A stretch of DNA of 40,542 nt from a virus. Positions 25,214 to 32,147 of the stretch are shown piece by piece (positions within the stretch are counted from its first letter, which is position 1; every line of letters begins with the position of its first letter). A program made the position numbers and the translations under genes. The stretch lies in the IMG/VR virus record IMGVR_UViG_3300037258_000612, positions 1-40,542 of that record; one strand, given 5' to 3'. The notes beneath the pieces were generated by a model that did no database searches, was not told the origin of the DNA, and worked only from the letters and a program-made list of their open reading frames with translations.

Positions 25214-25658
25214 GCGTAATAGAGCAAAATGTAAGCTATGTCTAGAGATTATTGAAAGCAAATTTTCTTACGACTACGTTAGGTGCAAATGCGGGGAAAT
25301 CTTCGTCGATGGCGGTAATGGAGATACGAGTCAAATGAGGGCTGGAGCCAATGACTTTAGTAACTTCATGAGAGTTGATGATGCAGACAACGAATTCGAT
25401 GTTGTCTTTATTGACCAAGTCTCAAAAAAAGAAGAACTATTGCTCGTCCCCAAAGAAGAGAAAAAGATCGTATTTACCTCATCAGATCACATTGAACTTT
25501 TAGATGAAATGATTCGCAGAATCGAAGCTTTGCCAGAAGTGGCTATGTACCAAACAGTCAATCAATATGACTATCTATCTCTGATGATTTGGCTTCGGGC
25601 TTTTTCAGCTCGGATAGTTGCCGATCAATCCGGTCAAACTGTGCCTCCGCCTTCTTAA
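25212..25658 (+). CDS. DUF7695-like zinc-ribbon protein on the opposite strand between terminase genes
   Basis: 148 aa. MRNRAKCKLCLEIIESKFSY, then RCKCGEIFVDGG, follows a widespread small-protein pattern (KCKxC, IES, CxCG, VDGG) that I know as DUF7695-type; the name should be verified. A C-terminal half (DVVFIDQVSKKEELLLV onward) follows. It starts 2 nt from the terminase start on the other strand and runs into the small-subunit gene end by 101 nt. The conserved N-terminus argues that it is real and not a shadow. Ribosome site weak. Confidence 0.65.
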   Translation: MRNRAKCKLCLEIIESKFSYDYVRCKCGEIFVDGGNGDTSQMRAGANDFSNFMRVDDADNEFDVVFIDQVSKKEELLLVPKEEKKIVFTSSDHIELLDEMIRRIEALPEVAMYQTVNQYDYLSLMIWLRAFSARIVADQSGQTVPPPS

Positions 25659-26001
25659 TTTGCTCATCAGTAACAGGAACAGTAAGAGGTGTGTATCCTC
25701 TCTTTCTACCTTGGTTATTGAGAACATATTGTGATGATCGTATGGCAGAATTCAAATCTTCTCTCTGAATAAGTGCTTCCTTGAGTACGTTCTCGGAAAG
25801 ATCACACAAGTTTTCAGTAAATGAATGCCTTTCTTCTTTCAACAACTCAACAAGTTCAGGATCTGCATTAATGATTTTCAAAGCAGTAGAATGATGAATG
25901 TCTAGTTCTCTACAAACATAAGTGAGAACACCATTATTTTTTTTAATACTATCTATTATTGCTGATTTTGGTATATTTAATGGCACGCCTTGTGTTCCCA
26001 T
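25558..26001 (-). CDS. terS: Terminase small subunit
   Basis: 147 aa. N-terminal helix-turn-helix (IIDSIKKNNGVLTYVCRELD, then IHHSTALKIINADPEL) as in many terminase small subunits that recognise packaging sites; central helices (FTENLCDLSENVLKEALIQ) for oligomerisation; C-terminal coiled coil (EQIKKAEAQFDRIDRQLSEL). Directly upstream of the large subunit in reading order, though a plus-strand gene separates them. Confidence 0.75.
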   Translation of the reverse strand: MGTQGVPLNIPKSAIIDSIKKNNGVLTYVCRELDIHHSTALKIINADPELVELLKEERHSFTENLCDLSENVLKEALIQREDLNSAIRSSQYVLNNQGRKRGYTPLTVPVTDEQIKKAEAQFDRIDRQLSELKKPEAKSSEIDSHID

Positions 26002-26007
26002 AATTAA

Positions 26008-26199
26008 CTACCAAGTAAACTTTATCTTAATTACAACATCTTCAATTGTACCTTGAAACTCAGAGATCGCTTGATCGACATATGCTTTTAGAGTCTTATC
26101 GTCTTTAGAGATCACAAGCCCCTCTTGATGGATCAGATATTTCTTTGAGTATCGAGTTTCATCATTGGAGATTTTCACAGTCACTTCAATCATGATCAT
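26008..26199 (-). CDS. Small hypothetical protein
   Basis: 63 aa, MIMIEVTVKISNDETRYSKK, a probable small beta-alpha fold. Stop is 6 nt before the terminase small subunit, and its start overlaps the preceding gene by 4 nt. Function unknown. Confidence 0.6.
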   Translation of the reverse strand: MIMIEVTVKISNDETRYSKKYLIHQEGLVISKDDKTLKAYVDQAISEFQGTIEDVVIKIKFTW

Positions 26200-26321
26200 T
26201 TTTTCTTTTTGGCCATCATCTTTGCTTTATCGCAGGACTTATCCCGTTTGACATCAGCATCGACAAGCTTATCCATTTTCTTATCGATCGTCTTTTTTGC
26301 AGCTTTGATCTTTTTGTCCAT
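26196..26321 (-). CDS. Lysine-rich small protein
   Basis: 41 aa, about 40 percent lysine: MDKKIKAAKKTIDKKMDKLV followed by DADVKRDK and a KKKK end. AAAGGTGTAC precedes the ATG at 26321. Likely binds nucleic acid or packaged DNA by charge. Overlaps the preceding gene by 41 nt. Confidence 0.6.
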   Translation of the reverse strand: MDKKIKAAKKTIDKKMDKLVDADVKRDKSCDKAKMMAKKKK

Positions 26322-26538
26322 GTACACCTTTATATACATTATTTGATTTAGAAACAATATTGAGTTGTTCTTCGTAGGCTTGGAGGTAATTAACGGGGCG
26401 TTCAACGGCATTTATAAAACTATAATGATGAACGAGAAATTCCTGATGACAGATTGGGATATGTAACCAAGGAAGTTTTGGGCGAATGGTTCGGAAAAGT
26501 GTCCTTTCGGCAAACTCGGTGGCGAAATTAATGCCCAT
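26281..26538 (-). CDS. Hypothetical protein heading the terminase operon
   Basis: 85 aa, MGINFATEFAERTLFRTIRP. Contains HIPICHQEFLVHHYSFINAV and a polar tail. GCAGGGATC precedes the ATG. It is the first gene after a structured leader and promoter-like boxes at 26638-26664. Family unknown. Confidence 0.55.
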   Translation of the reverse strand: MGINFATEFAERTLFRTIRPKLPWLHIPICHQEFLVHHYSFINAVERPVNYLQAYEEQLNIVSKSNNVYKGVHGQKDQSCKKDDR

Positions 26539-26637
26539 GATCCCTGCAAGAGTAAACGGCCTTAGGTGGGTTCCTTAACGACTGGCCTGTAGCCGCTCGA
26601 ATAACACCATGTGCTATTTCCCTTCGAGAAAACAGAT
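26539..26637 (-). promoter_or_regulatory. Structured 5' leader of the terminase operon
   Basis: About 100 nt with no gene, GC-richer than its surroundings. CTCGAA (26596-26601) and TTCGAG (26623-26628) are inverted repeats enclosing a near-palindrome (CACCATGTG), and a GGCC-CCTTAGG/CCTTAA-GGCC segment (26558-26587) can fold. It does not match a tRNA. Confidence 0.45.
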
Positions 26638-26664
26638 ATTATACAAATAATTCTAATTGCTCAA
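26638..26664 (-). promoter_or_regulatory. Candidate promoter of the terminase operon
   Basis: Minus strand TTGAGC (26664-26659), 15-bp spacer, perfect TATAAT (26643-26638). The spacing is short, so confidence is moderate. It overlaps the end of the 64-aa gene. Confidence 0.45.
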
Positions 26665-26833
26665 CCTTTTGTTTGGTCGAGCCTTTTTTTGTATATAGGT
26701 GAAGTTTAACAGAATGCTTGAGGAACATTCGCTCGATTTGAGCGCGCTCGTACCTACGTTCGACGTTCCTTAATCTCTTGAACAGTTGTTTCTCATAAAA
26801 TTCAGGATGATCCATATGGCTAATATGATGCAA
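26639..26833 (-). CDS. Small hypothetical protein
   Basis: 64 aa from a TTG at 26833, or 58 aa from the ATG at 26815 (MDHPEFYEKQLFKRLRNVER). Basic, helical, ending VEQLELFV. No convincing ribosome site for either start. The ending and basic composition look like a real small phage protein, possibly DNA-binding. Confidence 0.42.
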   Translation of the reverse strand: MHHISHMDHPEFYEKQLFKRLRNVERRYERAQIERMFLKHSVKLHLYTKKGSTKQKVEQLELFV

Positions 26834-26872
26834 AAGATTAACATTTAGTGGAATACGAAGAATTTTTTTAGT

Positions 26873-27826
26873 TTAATCTTTGTAATCCAAGTTGATCGAT
26901 TTGAAGCTTATGATCCTATCATGGATATGATGAGCTGAGCGAACAACCACACCTTCACTTGGTTTATGGTTTTCATAAAACCCTTTGGCCAATTCGGTCA
27001 GATCGATGTTATTGTAAGAGGTTCCTGTGGCTATAACTTTTGCCATTGGGAATTTGAGTGAACTACAAAACTCCTTCAATTCCTTAAACTCTAGATATTG
27101 TCGTTTTTCAATGTCCCATACAGAGAAAGCAAATCCGTCAATTTCACTGAGTCCCATCGGATTCGACTGAATACCAGGGCCGCATGTCTCCCATTGGATA
27201 GCATACCCTTCTGGAAGCGTTTCTTTTAGGTTGTATTTGTTTGCTACCTTCCAATATCCATTATCTGCATTCTCGACCAATTCTAAGTTCCTAGAGCAAA
27301 CGCCAAATTGACCTTTGTATTTGTAGGCCGTCGTGGATGAACCATCGCATTTCTCTGTAACGTAATAGGGATGAGCTTGAAGTAGATCGACAAGCTCTTG
27401 AGATGATTGGTAGTTCGGTTCATCGGTTTTCGGAATGAATGAAGGGAAATTCCCTTTTGCCAATCCATTGAGATGAGCAGGCATAGGTTTGACATATTTG
27501 AAACACCCACTCCCAACTGTAATATCTGTTCCAACTGGCAAACCTGCTAGATAGGGAAGGATCAAGACCTCAGAGGGACAGCCTCGAAGTCGCTGCATCT
27601 TTACCCGAAACTTATTCTTACTCATGAAAGCGAATTCATCAGTTTGAGGGACGATGGTGTCAGGTAGGTAGACTCGGCACATCGCATCTTTCACCAGTTC
27701 GCCCTTTTTGATTACACCACGCCATTTGCCCCCTGCACCACAGACAATGGTTGCTGCTTGGATGAAGTCCGCATTCGGGATGTCAGAGATTTCGATTACT
27801 TTACCAATCCAAACAAGTGAGTCCAT
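26873..27826 (-). CDS. RNA ligase, DRB0094/Rnl5-like
   Basis: 317 aa from ATG 27826, one base after the previous stop, with GGGATT as ribosome site (a TTG at 27859 would overlap the previous gene). N-terminal OB-type domain (VWIGKVIEISDIPNADFIQA, then GVIKKGELVKD and CRVYLPDTIVP), then the nucleotidyltransferase domain: VTEKCDGSSTT with adenylated lysine K159, motif III-like IQWETCGPG, motif IV EGVVVRS and motif V ISFKSIN. This layout matches the Deinococcus DRB0094-type RNA ligase family. It joins 3'-OH and 5'-phosphate RNA ends using ATP. A second, different RNA ligase is encoded 320 nt upstream. Confidence 0.85.
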   Translation of the reverse strand: MDSLVWIGKVIEISDIPNADFIQAATIVCGAGGKWRGVIKKGELVKDAMCRVYLPDTIVPQTDEFAFMSKNKFRVKMQRLRGCPSEVLILPYLAGLPVGTDITVGSGCFKYVKPMPAHLNGLAKGNFPSFIPKTDEPNYQSSQELVDLLQAHPYYVTEKCDGSSTTAYKYKGQFGVCSRNLELVENADNGYWKVANKYNLKETLPEGYAIQWETCGPGIQSNPMGLSEIDGFAFSVWDIEKRQYLEFKELKEFCSSLKFPMAKVIATGTSYNNIDLTELAKGFYENHKPSEGVVVRSAHHIHDRIISFKSINLDYKD

Positions 27827-27827
27827 A

Positions 27828-28157
27828 TCAATCCCATAGGTGCATGTAATATTTAGCAAATAACTTTAATCCACGTTCAATTTTATTAACATTGCTTTCA
27901 ACCCCATAATTTCCGTCTTCATTTGCAATGATATCAAATGCTTCAATCATTCGATCCAAAATGTTATTCCATTTCTTCATCGTTAGCTCTCCAGGAAACC
28001 CGATGTCTTGTTTTCTGAACTGTTGCAAGCATGGCAATATGATGAGGGCCAAAGTATGATCGAGGTTCCAAGTATCGAACTTCTCAATCTCAATCTTTAT
28101 GACTCTTTCTTTCTCAAGATCGTTAATACTAGGATAAGGGCCGAGTTCAACTTTCAT
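27828..28157 (-). CDS. Phage hypothetical protein between the RNA ligase genes
   Basis: 109 aa. MKVELGPYPSINDLEKERVI, then LDHTLALIILPCLQQFRKQD and W-x-x-ILDRMIEAFDII, resemble a phage family with the pattern DHTLA-x-II-P-x-L and a later W-x-x-hydrophobic-L-D-x-M-I-x-AF. Overlaps the upstream ligase gene by 11 nt. Helical; role unknown. Confidence 0.68.
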   Translation of the reverse strand: MKVELGPYPSINDLEKERVIKIEIEKFDTWNLDHTLALIILPCLQQFRKQDIGFPGELTMKKWNNILDRMIEAFDIIANEDGNYGVESNVNKIERGLKLFAKYYMHLWD

Positions 28158-28851
28158 AACGCCAGTTCCATGTCAGTTTCGTATGATCCTCATTGAAATA
28201 TTTCCCATCTTCTTTAAAAGATCGAACATATTTTCCTAAAATGTCCACTTTGCCTTCTCGCTCAACTCGCCAAACGGCTCCCTCTACTGGCTCTAGAGAT
28301 CCATGATAGCCATAAGTGCCGTCGATGCGATGATCTAATTTTTTCTCAATTTTCTTAATGTTAATGGGACATCCTATATGAAGGAGGAAAGCAGTTGGTA
28401 ATCGAATCCCGATTCGCCGGATCATGTCTATGTACATCGACCGATCATTCCCTTTCATGAGATCAAATGCCACAAACGGGAAATCAAGCTTATATCGAGT
28501 TCCATGAGCCATGGCGAGCCATTCCCCTACAATACGTTCACCCTCTTGGAGAAAATCGAACAACTCAAGGTTCTTATTGACCCACTTGTCGAGCATTTGA
28601 AACTGTTCCATAGGAGAATCGCAAGCCCTATGCCCTTTTCGCGTAAGAGCAATCAATCGTCCCTCGTGTCGTAATATACCTACATTGGCTCCATCCAATT
28701 TTTCTTGGACGATAATCACGTCTTTGTAATCTCTGGCCTGTTCGGTCAATATCTTTTGCTGACCTTTATCCAAGTGATGATCGCCAGGACCTAATCTAGA
28801 ACCTTCTAGATGGCCAATGCTTCCGTAGTTTTTAGCTAGAACTGGTTTCAT
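28147..28851 (-). CDS. RNA ligase (Rnl2/T4-type nucleotidyltransferase)
   Basis: 234 aa. VIIVQEKLDGANVGIL holds motif I with the adenylated lysine K51; GEWLAMAHGTRY is motif III; FVAFDLM is IIIa-like; EPVEGAVWRVE is motif IV; VDILGKYVRSF is motif V. It lacks the N-terminal OB domain of the other ligase, so the pair is not a recent duplication. Such phage ligases repair tRNA cut by host defence nucleases or seal RNA after processing. Overlaps RusA by 20 nt and the 109-aa gene by 11 nt. Confidence 0.85.
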   Translation of the reverse strand: MKPVLAKNYGSIGHLEGSRLGPGDHHLDKGQQKILTEQARDYKDVIIVQEKLDGANVGILRHEGRLIALTRKGHRACDSPMEQFQMLDKWVNKNLELFDFLQEGERIVGEWLAMAHGTRYKLDFPFVAFDLMKGNDRSMYIDMIRRIGIRLPTAFLLHIGCPINIKKIEKKLDHRIDGTYGYHGSLEPVEGAVWRVEREGKVDILGKYVRSFKEDGKYFNEDHTKLTWNWRYES

Positions 28852-29236
28852 ATATCTTAATGACCGTCTTGGGCGTTTCTGAGTAGATCTTGGTGGCTAT
28901 AATCTTTGTCACTTGGGAGTCGTCCTCGATGCAGATTTTCTTCAAAGTGTCCTCGGCGAATTTTACTAAGTTTGTCGTGTCGGGCTTTTTGGTATGTTGA
29001 ATCATCCCAGATAACATCTGTCTCTTTTTTACCTTTGATGTCCCCACAGGTATGGGCATATGAAAGAGGAAATCCAAGGTCACACCCGAAGCAATAGGGT
29101 TTACGCGATTCCACTGAGACTTTATCTGCCATTGATAGAACTCCTTCTCTTTAAACCTTGGATTGTAAGCCCGACGGCCATACCCTTTGTGGGCAGCCCA
29201 TGGCACTGGTAAACAATTTATTTCTATTAGAATCAC
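28832..29236 (-). CDS. RusA-type Holliday junction resolvase
   Basis: 134 aa from a GTG at 29236 without a clear ribosome site. HTKKPDTTNLVKFAEDTLKK and IEDDSQVTKIIATKIYSETP carry the conserved acidic residues of RusA (PD-x-x-N and E-D-D-S), which bind magnesium and cut four-way junctions. The protein probably resolves branched replication intermediates before packaging, along with ERF and exonuclease in the nearby plus-strand operon. Confidence 0.85.
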   Translation of the reverse strand: MILIEINCLPVPWAAHKGYGRRAYNPRFKEKEFYQWQIKSQWNRVNPIASGVTLDFLFHMPIPVGTSKVKKRQMLSGMIQHTKKPDTTNLVKFAEDTLKKICIEDDSQVTKIIATKIYSETPKTVIKIYETSSS

Positions 29237-29280
29237 AGGGCATTTCTAATAGATAATTTTTTTATTGTCTATTCAAGAAA

Positions 29281-29505
29281 TTATTTAACTTTCTTTCTAT
29301 AGTGAGGTTCGACGCTTTTTACTACCTCTTCTATTGCTTTTTTAAAGTCCTCAAAAGGGAGTTTAGCCGTCTCACACATGAAAATATAATAAGATAAAAG
29401 TCCTGTTGCCCATTCAAACTTATTAATGTCTTCATGTGATTCCACAAGTTCGTTTATAAGACGACCCATTTTAATAGCAGTCTCATCTTTCATCACTTTT
29501 TTCAT
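29281..29505 (-). CDS. Small helical hypothetical protein
   Basis: 74 aa. The segment MGRLINELVESHEDINKFEW, L-x-x-YYIFMCETAKLPFEDFKKA, resembles the proteins at 30638-30880 and, less, 31603-31818, suggesting a small family. Overlaps the HTH gene end by 23 nt. Function unknown. Confidence 0.58.
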   Translation of the reverse strand: MKKVMKDETAIKMGRLINELVESHEDINKFEWATGLLSYYIFMCETAKLPFEDFKKAIEEVVKSVEPHYRKKVK

Positions 29506-29722
29506 TCTTCTTTTCCTTATTCCAATTCCAAACCCTTTTGATATCCTCTGGCTTTAAGAACCTTCCCGTAGCATCCACAATTCGAGTGATTGAGCAAGGG
29601 CGGAGGGCAAAGTCGCCCATAAGCTTATATCCCGTCCGAGTAGAGATGCCCGCTCGATGGCAGAACTTTTCGATGCTCTCGCCAGTGAATGAAAGATATT
29701 CTTTGAACTTTTGATGTATCAT
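29483..29722 (-). CDS. XRE/Cro-like helix-turn-helix regulator
   Basis: 79 aa. IEKFCHRAGISTRTGYKLMG is a helix-turn-helix, followed by a helix that ends FLKPEDIKRVWNW. AGGTTCTT lies before the ATG. The gene diverges from the exonuclease-ERF operon, and the two -10 boxes between them form a perfect dyad, a natural operator for this protein. Acts as repressor or switch; no integrase accompanies it. Confidence 0.72.
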   Translation of the reverse strand: MIHQKFKEYLSFTGESIEKFCHRAGISTRTGYKLMGDFALRPCSITRIVDATGRFLKPEDIKRVWNWNKEKKNEKSDER

Positions 29723-29771
29723 AAGAACCTGTATAATGCCTTCATTATAACCAAAAAAGGATTTAAAACAA
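29709..29771. promoter_or_regulatory. Divergent early promoters with palindromic -10 boxes
   Basis: Minus promoter: TTGTTT (29771-29766), 16-bp spacer, TATAAT (29749-29744), for the HTH gene. Plus promoter: TTTTGA (29709-29714), 17-bp spacer, TATAAT (29732-29737), for the exonuclease operon. The two -10 boxes create the dyad TATAATG-CCTT-CATTATA at 29732-29749, a likely operator. Confidence 0.65.
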
Positions 29772-30322
29772 TGGAAATCATCAGAGAAGGGTATGATCGG
29801 GTCACTGAAATATTGGCTATATTTTCCTCATTTGCCCACGTGGATAAGAAGAGACTCAAGAAAGCTCAAGATCTAGGGACAAGTGTCCACGATGCCATTG
29901 AAAAATTCTATCGGGGCCATTTTGACCCAATGGGTTATTTGCAGAACGGATACTTTGAATCTTTCCTTGCTTGGTCAGCTAAGAACCCTGTCTTTCCTAA
30001 AGTCGTTGAAGAGAGGTTTTATGACGATACCCTTATGATCACAGGGAAAGTAGACCTTACCACTAATTGTCATGAATTGATCGACTTCAAGACAGGGTCT
30101 TGGGATCATCCAGAGATTTGGGAGTTGCAAGCCCAGTTCTATTGCCACCTGCTCAATAACTCTATAGAAAAATGTTACATAGTGAAGTTGCATAGCGACG
30201 GATCGTACCCTATGGTCTATACCTTCTATCCTAGTGAGGAGAAGTGGGAGGTCTGTAAACATGCCATTGCTTGCTATCGCTATTTTTATAGAGACAAGAA
30301 AGACGGTGTTATTATAACATAG
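29771..30322 (+). CDS. RecB/Cas4-like PD-(D/E)XK exonuclease
   Basis: 183 aa from ATG 29771 (AAAGGA, 8 nt spacing). GTSVHDAIEKFYRG supplies the first helix; EERFYDDTLMITGKVDLTTN gives the aspartate and HELIDFKTGSW the D-x-K of the nuclease core; ELQAQFYCHLL is the QxxxY motif of RecB/Cas4 nucleases. It probably resects double-strand ends for the ERF annealing protein encoded by the same operon. An in-frame start at 29711 would place the promoter within the gene. Confidence 0.82.
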   Translation: MEIIREGYDRVTEILAIFSSFAHVDKKRLKKAQDLGTSVHDAIEKFYRGHFDPMGYLQNGYFESFLAWSAKNPVFPKVVEERFYDDTLMITGKVDLTTNCHELIDFKTGSWDHPEIWELQAQFYCHLLNNSIEKCYIVKLHSDGSYPMVYTFYPSEEKWEVCKHAIACYRYFYRDKKDGVIIT

Positions 30323-30341
30323 AGTCAACCAAAGGAAAGAT

Positions 30342-30533
30342 ATGCACCTGCCATCCTTCGCAATTTTCACATTCGGAATGTGTCTAACCACCTGGTTTGT
30401 CTCCTTCATTTTGTTTCGTAGAGTAGAAAACTTACATAAACTGATGGGGATGGCTATAGAAAACCAACTAGCTATCATTGAGTTAATCAGAAAAATTGCA
30501 TGTGTGGAGGATAAAAAAGATGGGAAGAATTAA
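30342..30533 (+). CDS. Small membrane protein
   Basis: 63 aa. AAAGGAAAGAT precedes the ATG. One transmembrane segment at residues about 4-25 (PSFAIFTFGMCLTTWFVSFI), then a helical cytoplasmic tail ending CVEDKKDGKN. Between exonuclease and recombination genes; function unknown. Confidence 0.6.
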   Translation: MHLPSFAIFTFGMCLTTWFVSFILFRRVENLHKLMGMAIENQLAIIELIRKIACVEDKKDGKN

Positions 30534-30648
30534 CTACGAGATCTGGCTCGATCAGTACCATGACTATAAGAAATCCTGCCCCACCTATACTGATGATGAG
30601 GAAGAGGATGAAGAACTCGAACCCGAAGGAGAAGACGATGACGAATGA
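30520..30648 (+). CDS. Small acidic-tail protein
   Basis: 42 aa: MGRINYEIWLDQYHDYKKSC followed by a tail in which almost every residue is Asp or Glu. GGAGG stands 9 nt before the ATG. Overlaps both neighbours (14 and 11 nt). The acidic tail could mimic DNA or bind an SSB-like partner (inference). Confidence 0.58.
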   Translation: MGRINYEIWLDQYHDYKKSCPTYTDDEEEDEELEPEGEDDDE

Positions 30649-30880
30649 AAAACCCACAGCAAGCCGACTCTTGCATGAATTAATTGCTTCAAACAAAGAA
30701 GATTTCGTCCCAATTGAGTGGCTTTCTTCCTTGATGGCAATGTTTTATACAATTTGTGTTAAGGCTGGAATGAGCATTGAAGAAGCCTCTGATCTTTTAA
30801 AGCTACTTTCTGAAAGGGCTAAAACCGAACTACCACATGACGGAAGACTCCAATCCCTCATAAAAAAAATTCAAAGATAA
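30638..30880 (+). CDS. Small helical hypothetical protein
   Basis: 80 aa from ATG 30638 with GAAGGAG upstream. SRLLHELIASNKEDFVPIEW, then FYTICVKAGMSIEEASDLLK, shares its pattern (R-L-x-x-E-L, E-D, E-W, C-x-x-A, E-E) with the 74-aa protein at 29281. Encoded just before ERF. Function unknown. Confidence 0.6.
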   Translation: MTNEKPTASRLLHELIASNKEDFVPIEWLSSLMAMFYTICVKAGMSIEEASDLLKLLSERAKTELPHDGRLQSLIKKIQR

Positions 30881-30901
30881 ACTTCACCAAAGGAAGGTTA
30901 A

Positions 30902-31501
30902 ATGGAAACACAATCTAAAGACATCAATGAGATCGTACCAGCATTGGTAGAGGCTCAAAAGAAGATGAAGGGGGCGAAGCTCGACGGCAACAATCCCCAT
31001 TTCAAGAGTAAATACGCGAGCTATGAGTCGTTGCGGACTGCTAGTGAGGACGCACTTTCTGAGGCTGGACTTGCCCTAACGCACCAAATGGTCATTACGG
31101 GAGACAAGCGAGTGATGATGACCCAACTATCTCATGCAAGCGGGCAATGGATGCGCTCATATCTCTTGCTCCCTCAGGACAAAGAGACTCCTCAAGGTGT
31201 TGGTAGTGGCATTACCTATGCAAAAAGGTATACCCTTAGCTCCTTATTGGCTCTATCCATCGATGATGGAACCGATGACGATGGCGAGAAGGCGGAAGCT
31301 CCTTATCGAGGATTGGAGGAGTTACGAATCAGGATCAGTCAGTTACTTGGTGAAGAGGTCGACATCAAAAAACTAGAACTATTTGTGATACATTTGGTCG
31401 ATACAAAACAAGTATCTCAAGCCAGAATCATCGAACAGGCCATGGACGGCAGACAAATCGCTAGATTCCTCAACTCATTTAGAGAATGGGAAAAGGCTTA
31501 G
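30902..31501 (+). CDS. erf: ERF-family single-strand annealing protein
   Basis: 199 aa. NPHFKSKYASYESLRTASED, then ALTHQ, LSHASGQWMRS, and GVGSGITYAKRYTLSSLLAL plus DDDGEKA are textbook ERF features. ERF proteins form rings that anneal complementary strands and pair with a phage exonuclease for recombination and genome circularisation. AAGGAAGGTTAA precedes the ATG. Last gene of the plus-strand early operon, followed by a terminator. Confidence 0.9.
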   Translation: METQSKDINEIVPALVEAQKKMKGAKLDGNNPHFKSKYASYESLRTASEDALSEAGLALTHQMVITGDKRVMMTQLSHASGQWMRSYLLLPQDKETPQGVGSGITYAKRYTLSSLLALSIDDGTDDDGEKAEAPYRGLEELRIRISQLLGEEVDIKKLELFVIHLVDTKQVSQARIIEQAMDGRQIARFLNSFREWEKA

Positions 31502-31530
31502 ACCAGGATTCTAACTTTGAGTGCCTGGTC
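31501..31530 (+). promoter_or_regulatory. 7-bp hairpin just after ERF
   Basis: GACCAGG (31501-31507) and CCTGGTC (31524-31530) are perfect inverted repeats touching the ERF stop. The GTGCCTGG within it recurs at 31566-31573 in the terminator stem, so alternative pairing is possible. It lacks a T run. Confidence 0.5.
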
Positions 31531-31567
31531 GGGGTTATTATTGTCCCTAATGTACATTCAAAGACGT

Positions 31568-31604
31568 GCCTGGGGTGTCCCTGAGGGAGAGCACCAGGCT
31601 TTTT
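31568..31604 (+). terminator. Intrinsic terminator of the exonuclease-ERF operon
   Basis: GCCTGGGGTG and CACCAGGC pair around a TCCCTGAGGGAGAG internal hairpin, followed by TTTTT (31600-31604). It stands between convergent operons. Confidence 0.8.
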
Positions 31605-31818
31605 AGTCTTTATACATGCCCATAAAATATCTAAAAGAAGCATCGAGCAAGATCTCTTTCACTTCATAGGATGGGATTCCGTTTTTATTGAAAACCTGTA
31701 GCAAAAGTGAGAGGAGCGCGGAACATGCGAGTTCATCATCCACGCTTTCTAGACATCCATGTAACTTATCCATCGTCTCGCGAATGTCATAGTAATCGTC
31801 GGAGTTGATCACCTCCAT
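31603..31818 (-). CDS. Small helical acidic protein
   Basis: 71 aa. AGGAGAGTTT precedes the ATG. Helical and acidic; ACSALLSLLLQVFNKNGIPS resembles part of the 80-aa and 74-aa proteins near the switch. Ends beside the convergent terminator. Function unknown. Confidence 0.62.
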   Translation of the reverse strand: MEVINSDDYYDIRETMDKLHGCLESVDDELACSALLSLLLQVFNKNGIPSYEVKEILLDASFRYFMGMYKD

Positions 31819-31826
31819 AAACTCTC

Positions 31827-32147
31827 CTAGAAAAAGGAAGTTGCTGGTGGCTCTAGGTAATGTCCCTCCGGCAATGATTGCTCCAAAAAGGGGCCTAAAG
31901 CTTCCAAGACCTTTTTCTCGAAAGATTCCTTCTTTTCCTTGTTAAAGTCAATGAAAGGGAGCCATTTCTTATCCCCATTGTGTTGAACCTCGGAATAGGA
32001 GGGACCCGTTATGAACAGGTTCCCTTTCTTTGATCGTATGAGCTTCCAATTGCGGAAGGTGAGTCCAAACTGTGCGGGCCAAGCGATGTCGAAGATGGCG
32101 ACGACGCTTCCCCCTGCGGGCTGTTCTCTATAGTTTTCAATTTCCAT
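31827..32147 (-). CDS. Hypothetical protein, weakly SpoVG-like
   Basis: 106 aa from ATG 32147 (GGAAG upstream; an earlier in-frame start at 32168 is possible). The order AIFDIAWPAQFGLTFRNWKL, KKGNLFITGPSYSE, then KKVLEALGPFLEQ recalls the beta-sheet then helix arrangement of SpoVG-type DNA-binding proteins, but the match is loose. Near replication and recombination genes. Confidence 0.55.
   Translation of the reverse strand: MEIENYREQPAGGSVVAIFDIAWPAQFGLTFRNWKLIRSKKGNLFITGPSYSEVQHNGDKKWLPFIDFNKEKKESFEKKVLEALGPFLEQSLPEGHYLEPPATSFF

Noticed and set aside
26539-26638. Possible tRNA in the folded leader
   Set aside because: No acceptor stem, anticodon arm or T-loop GTTCGAATC-type sequence in the right order; only hairpins.
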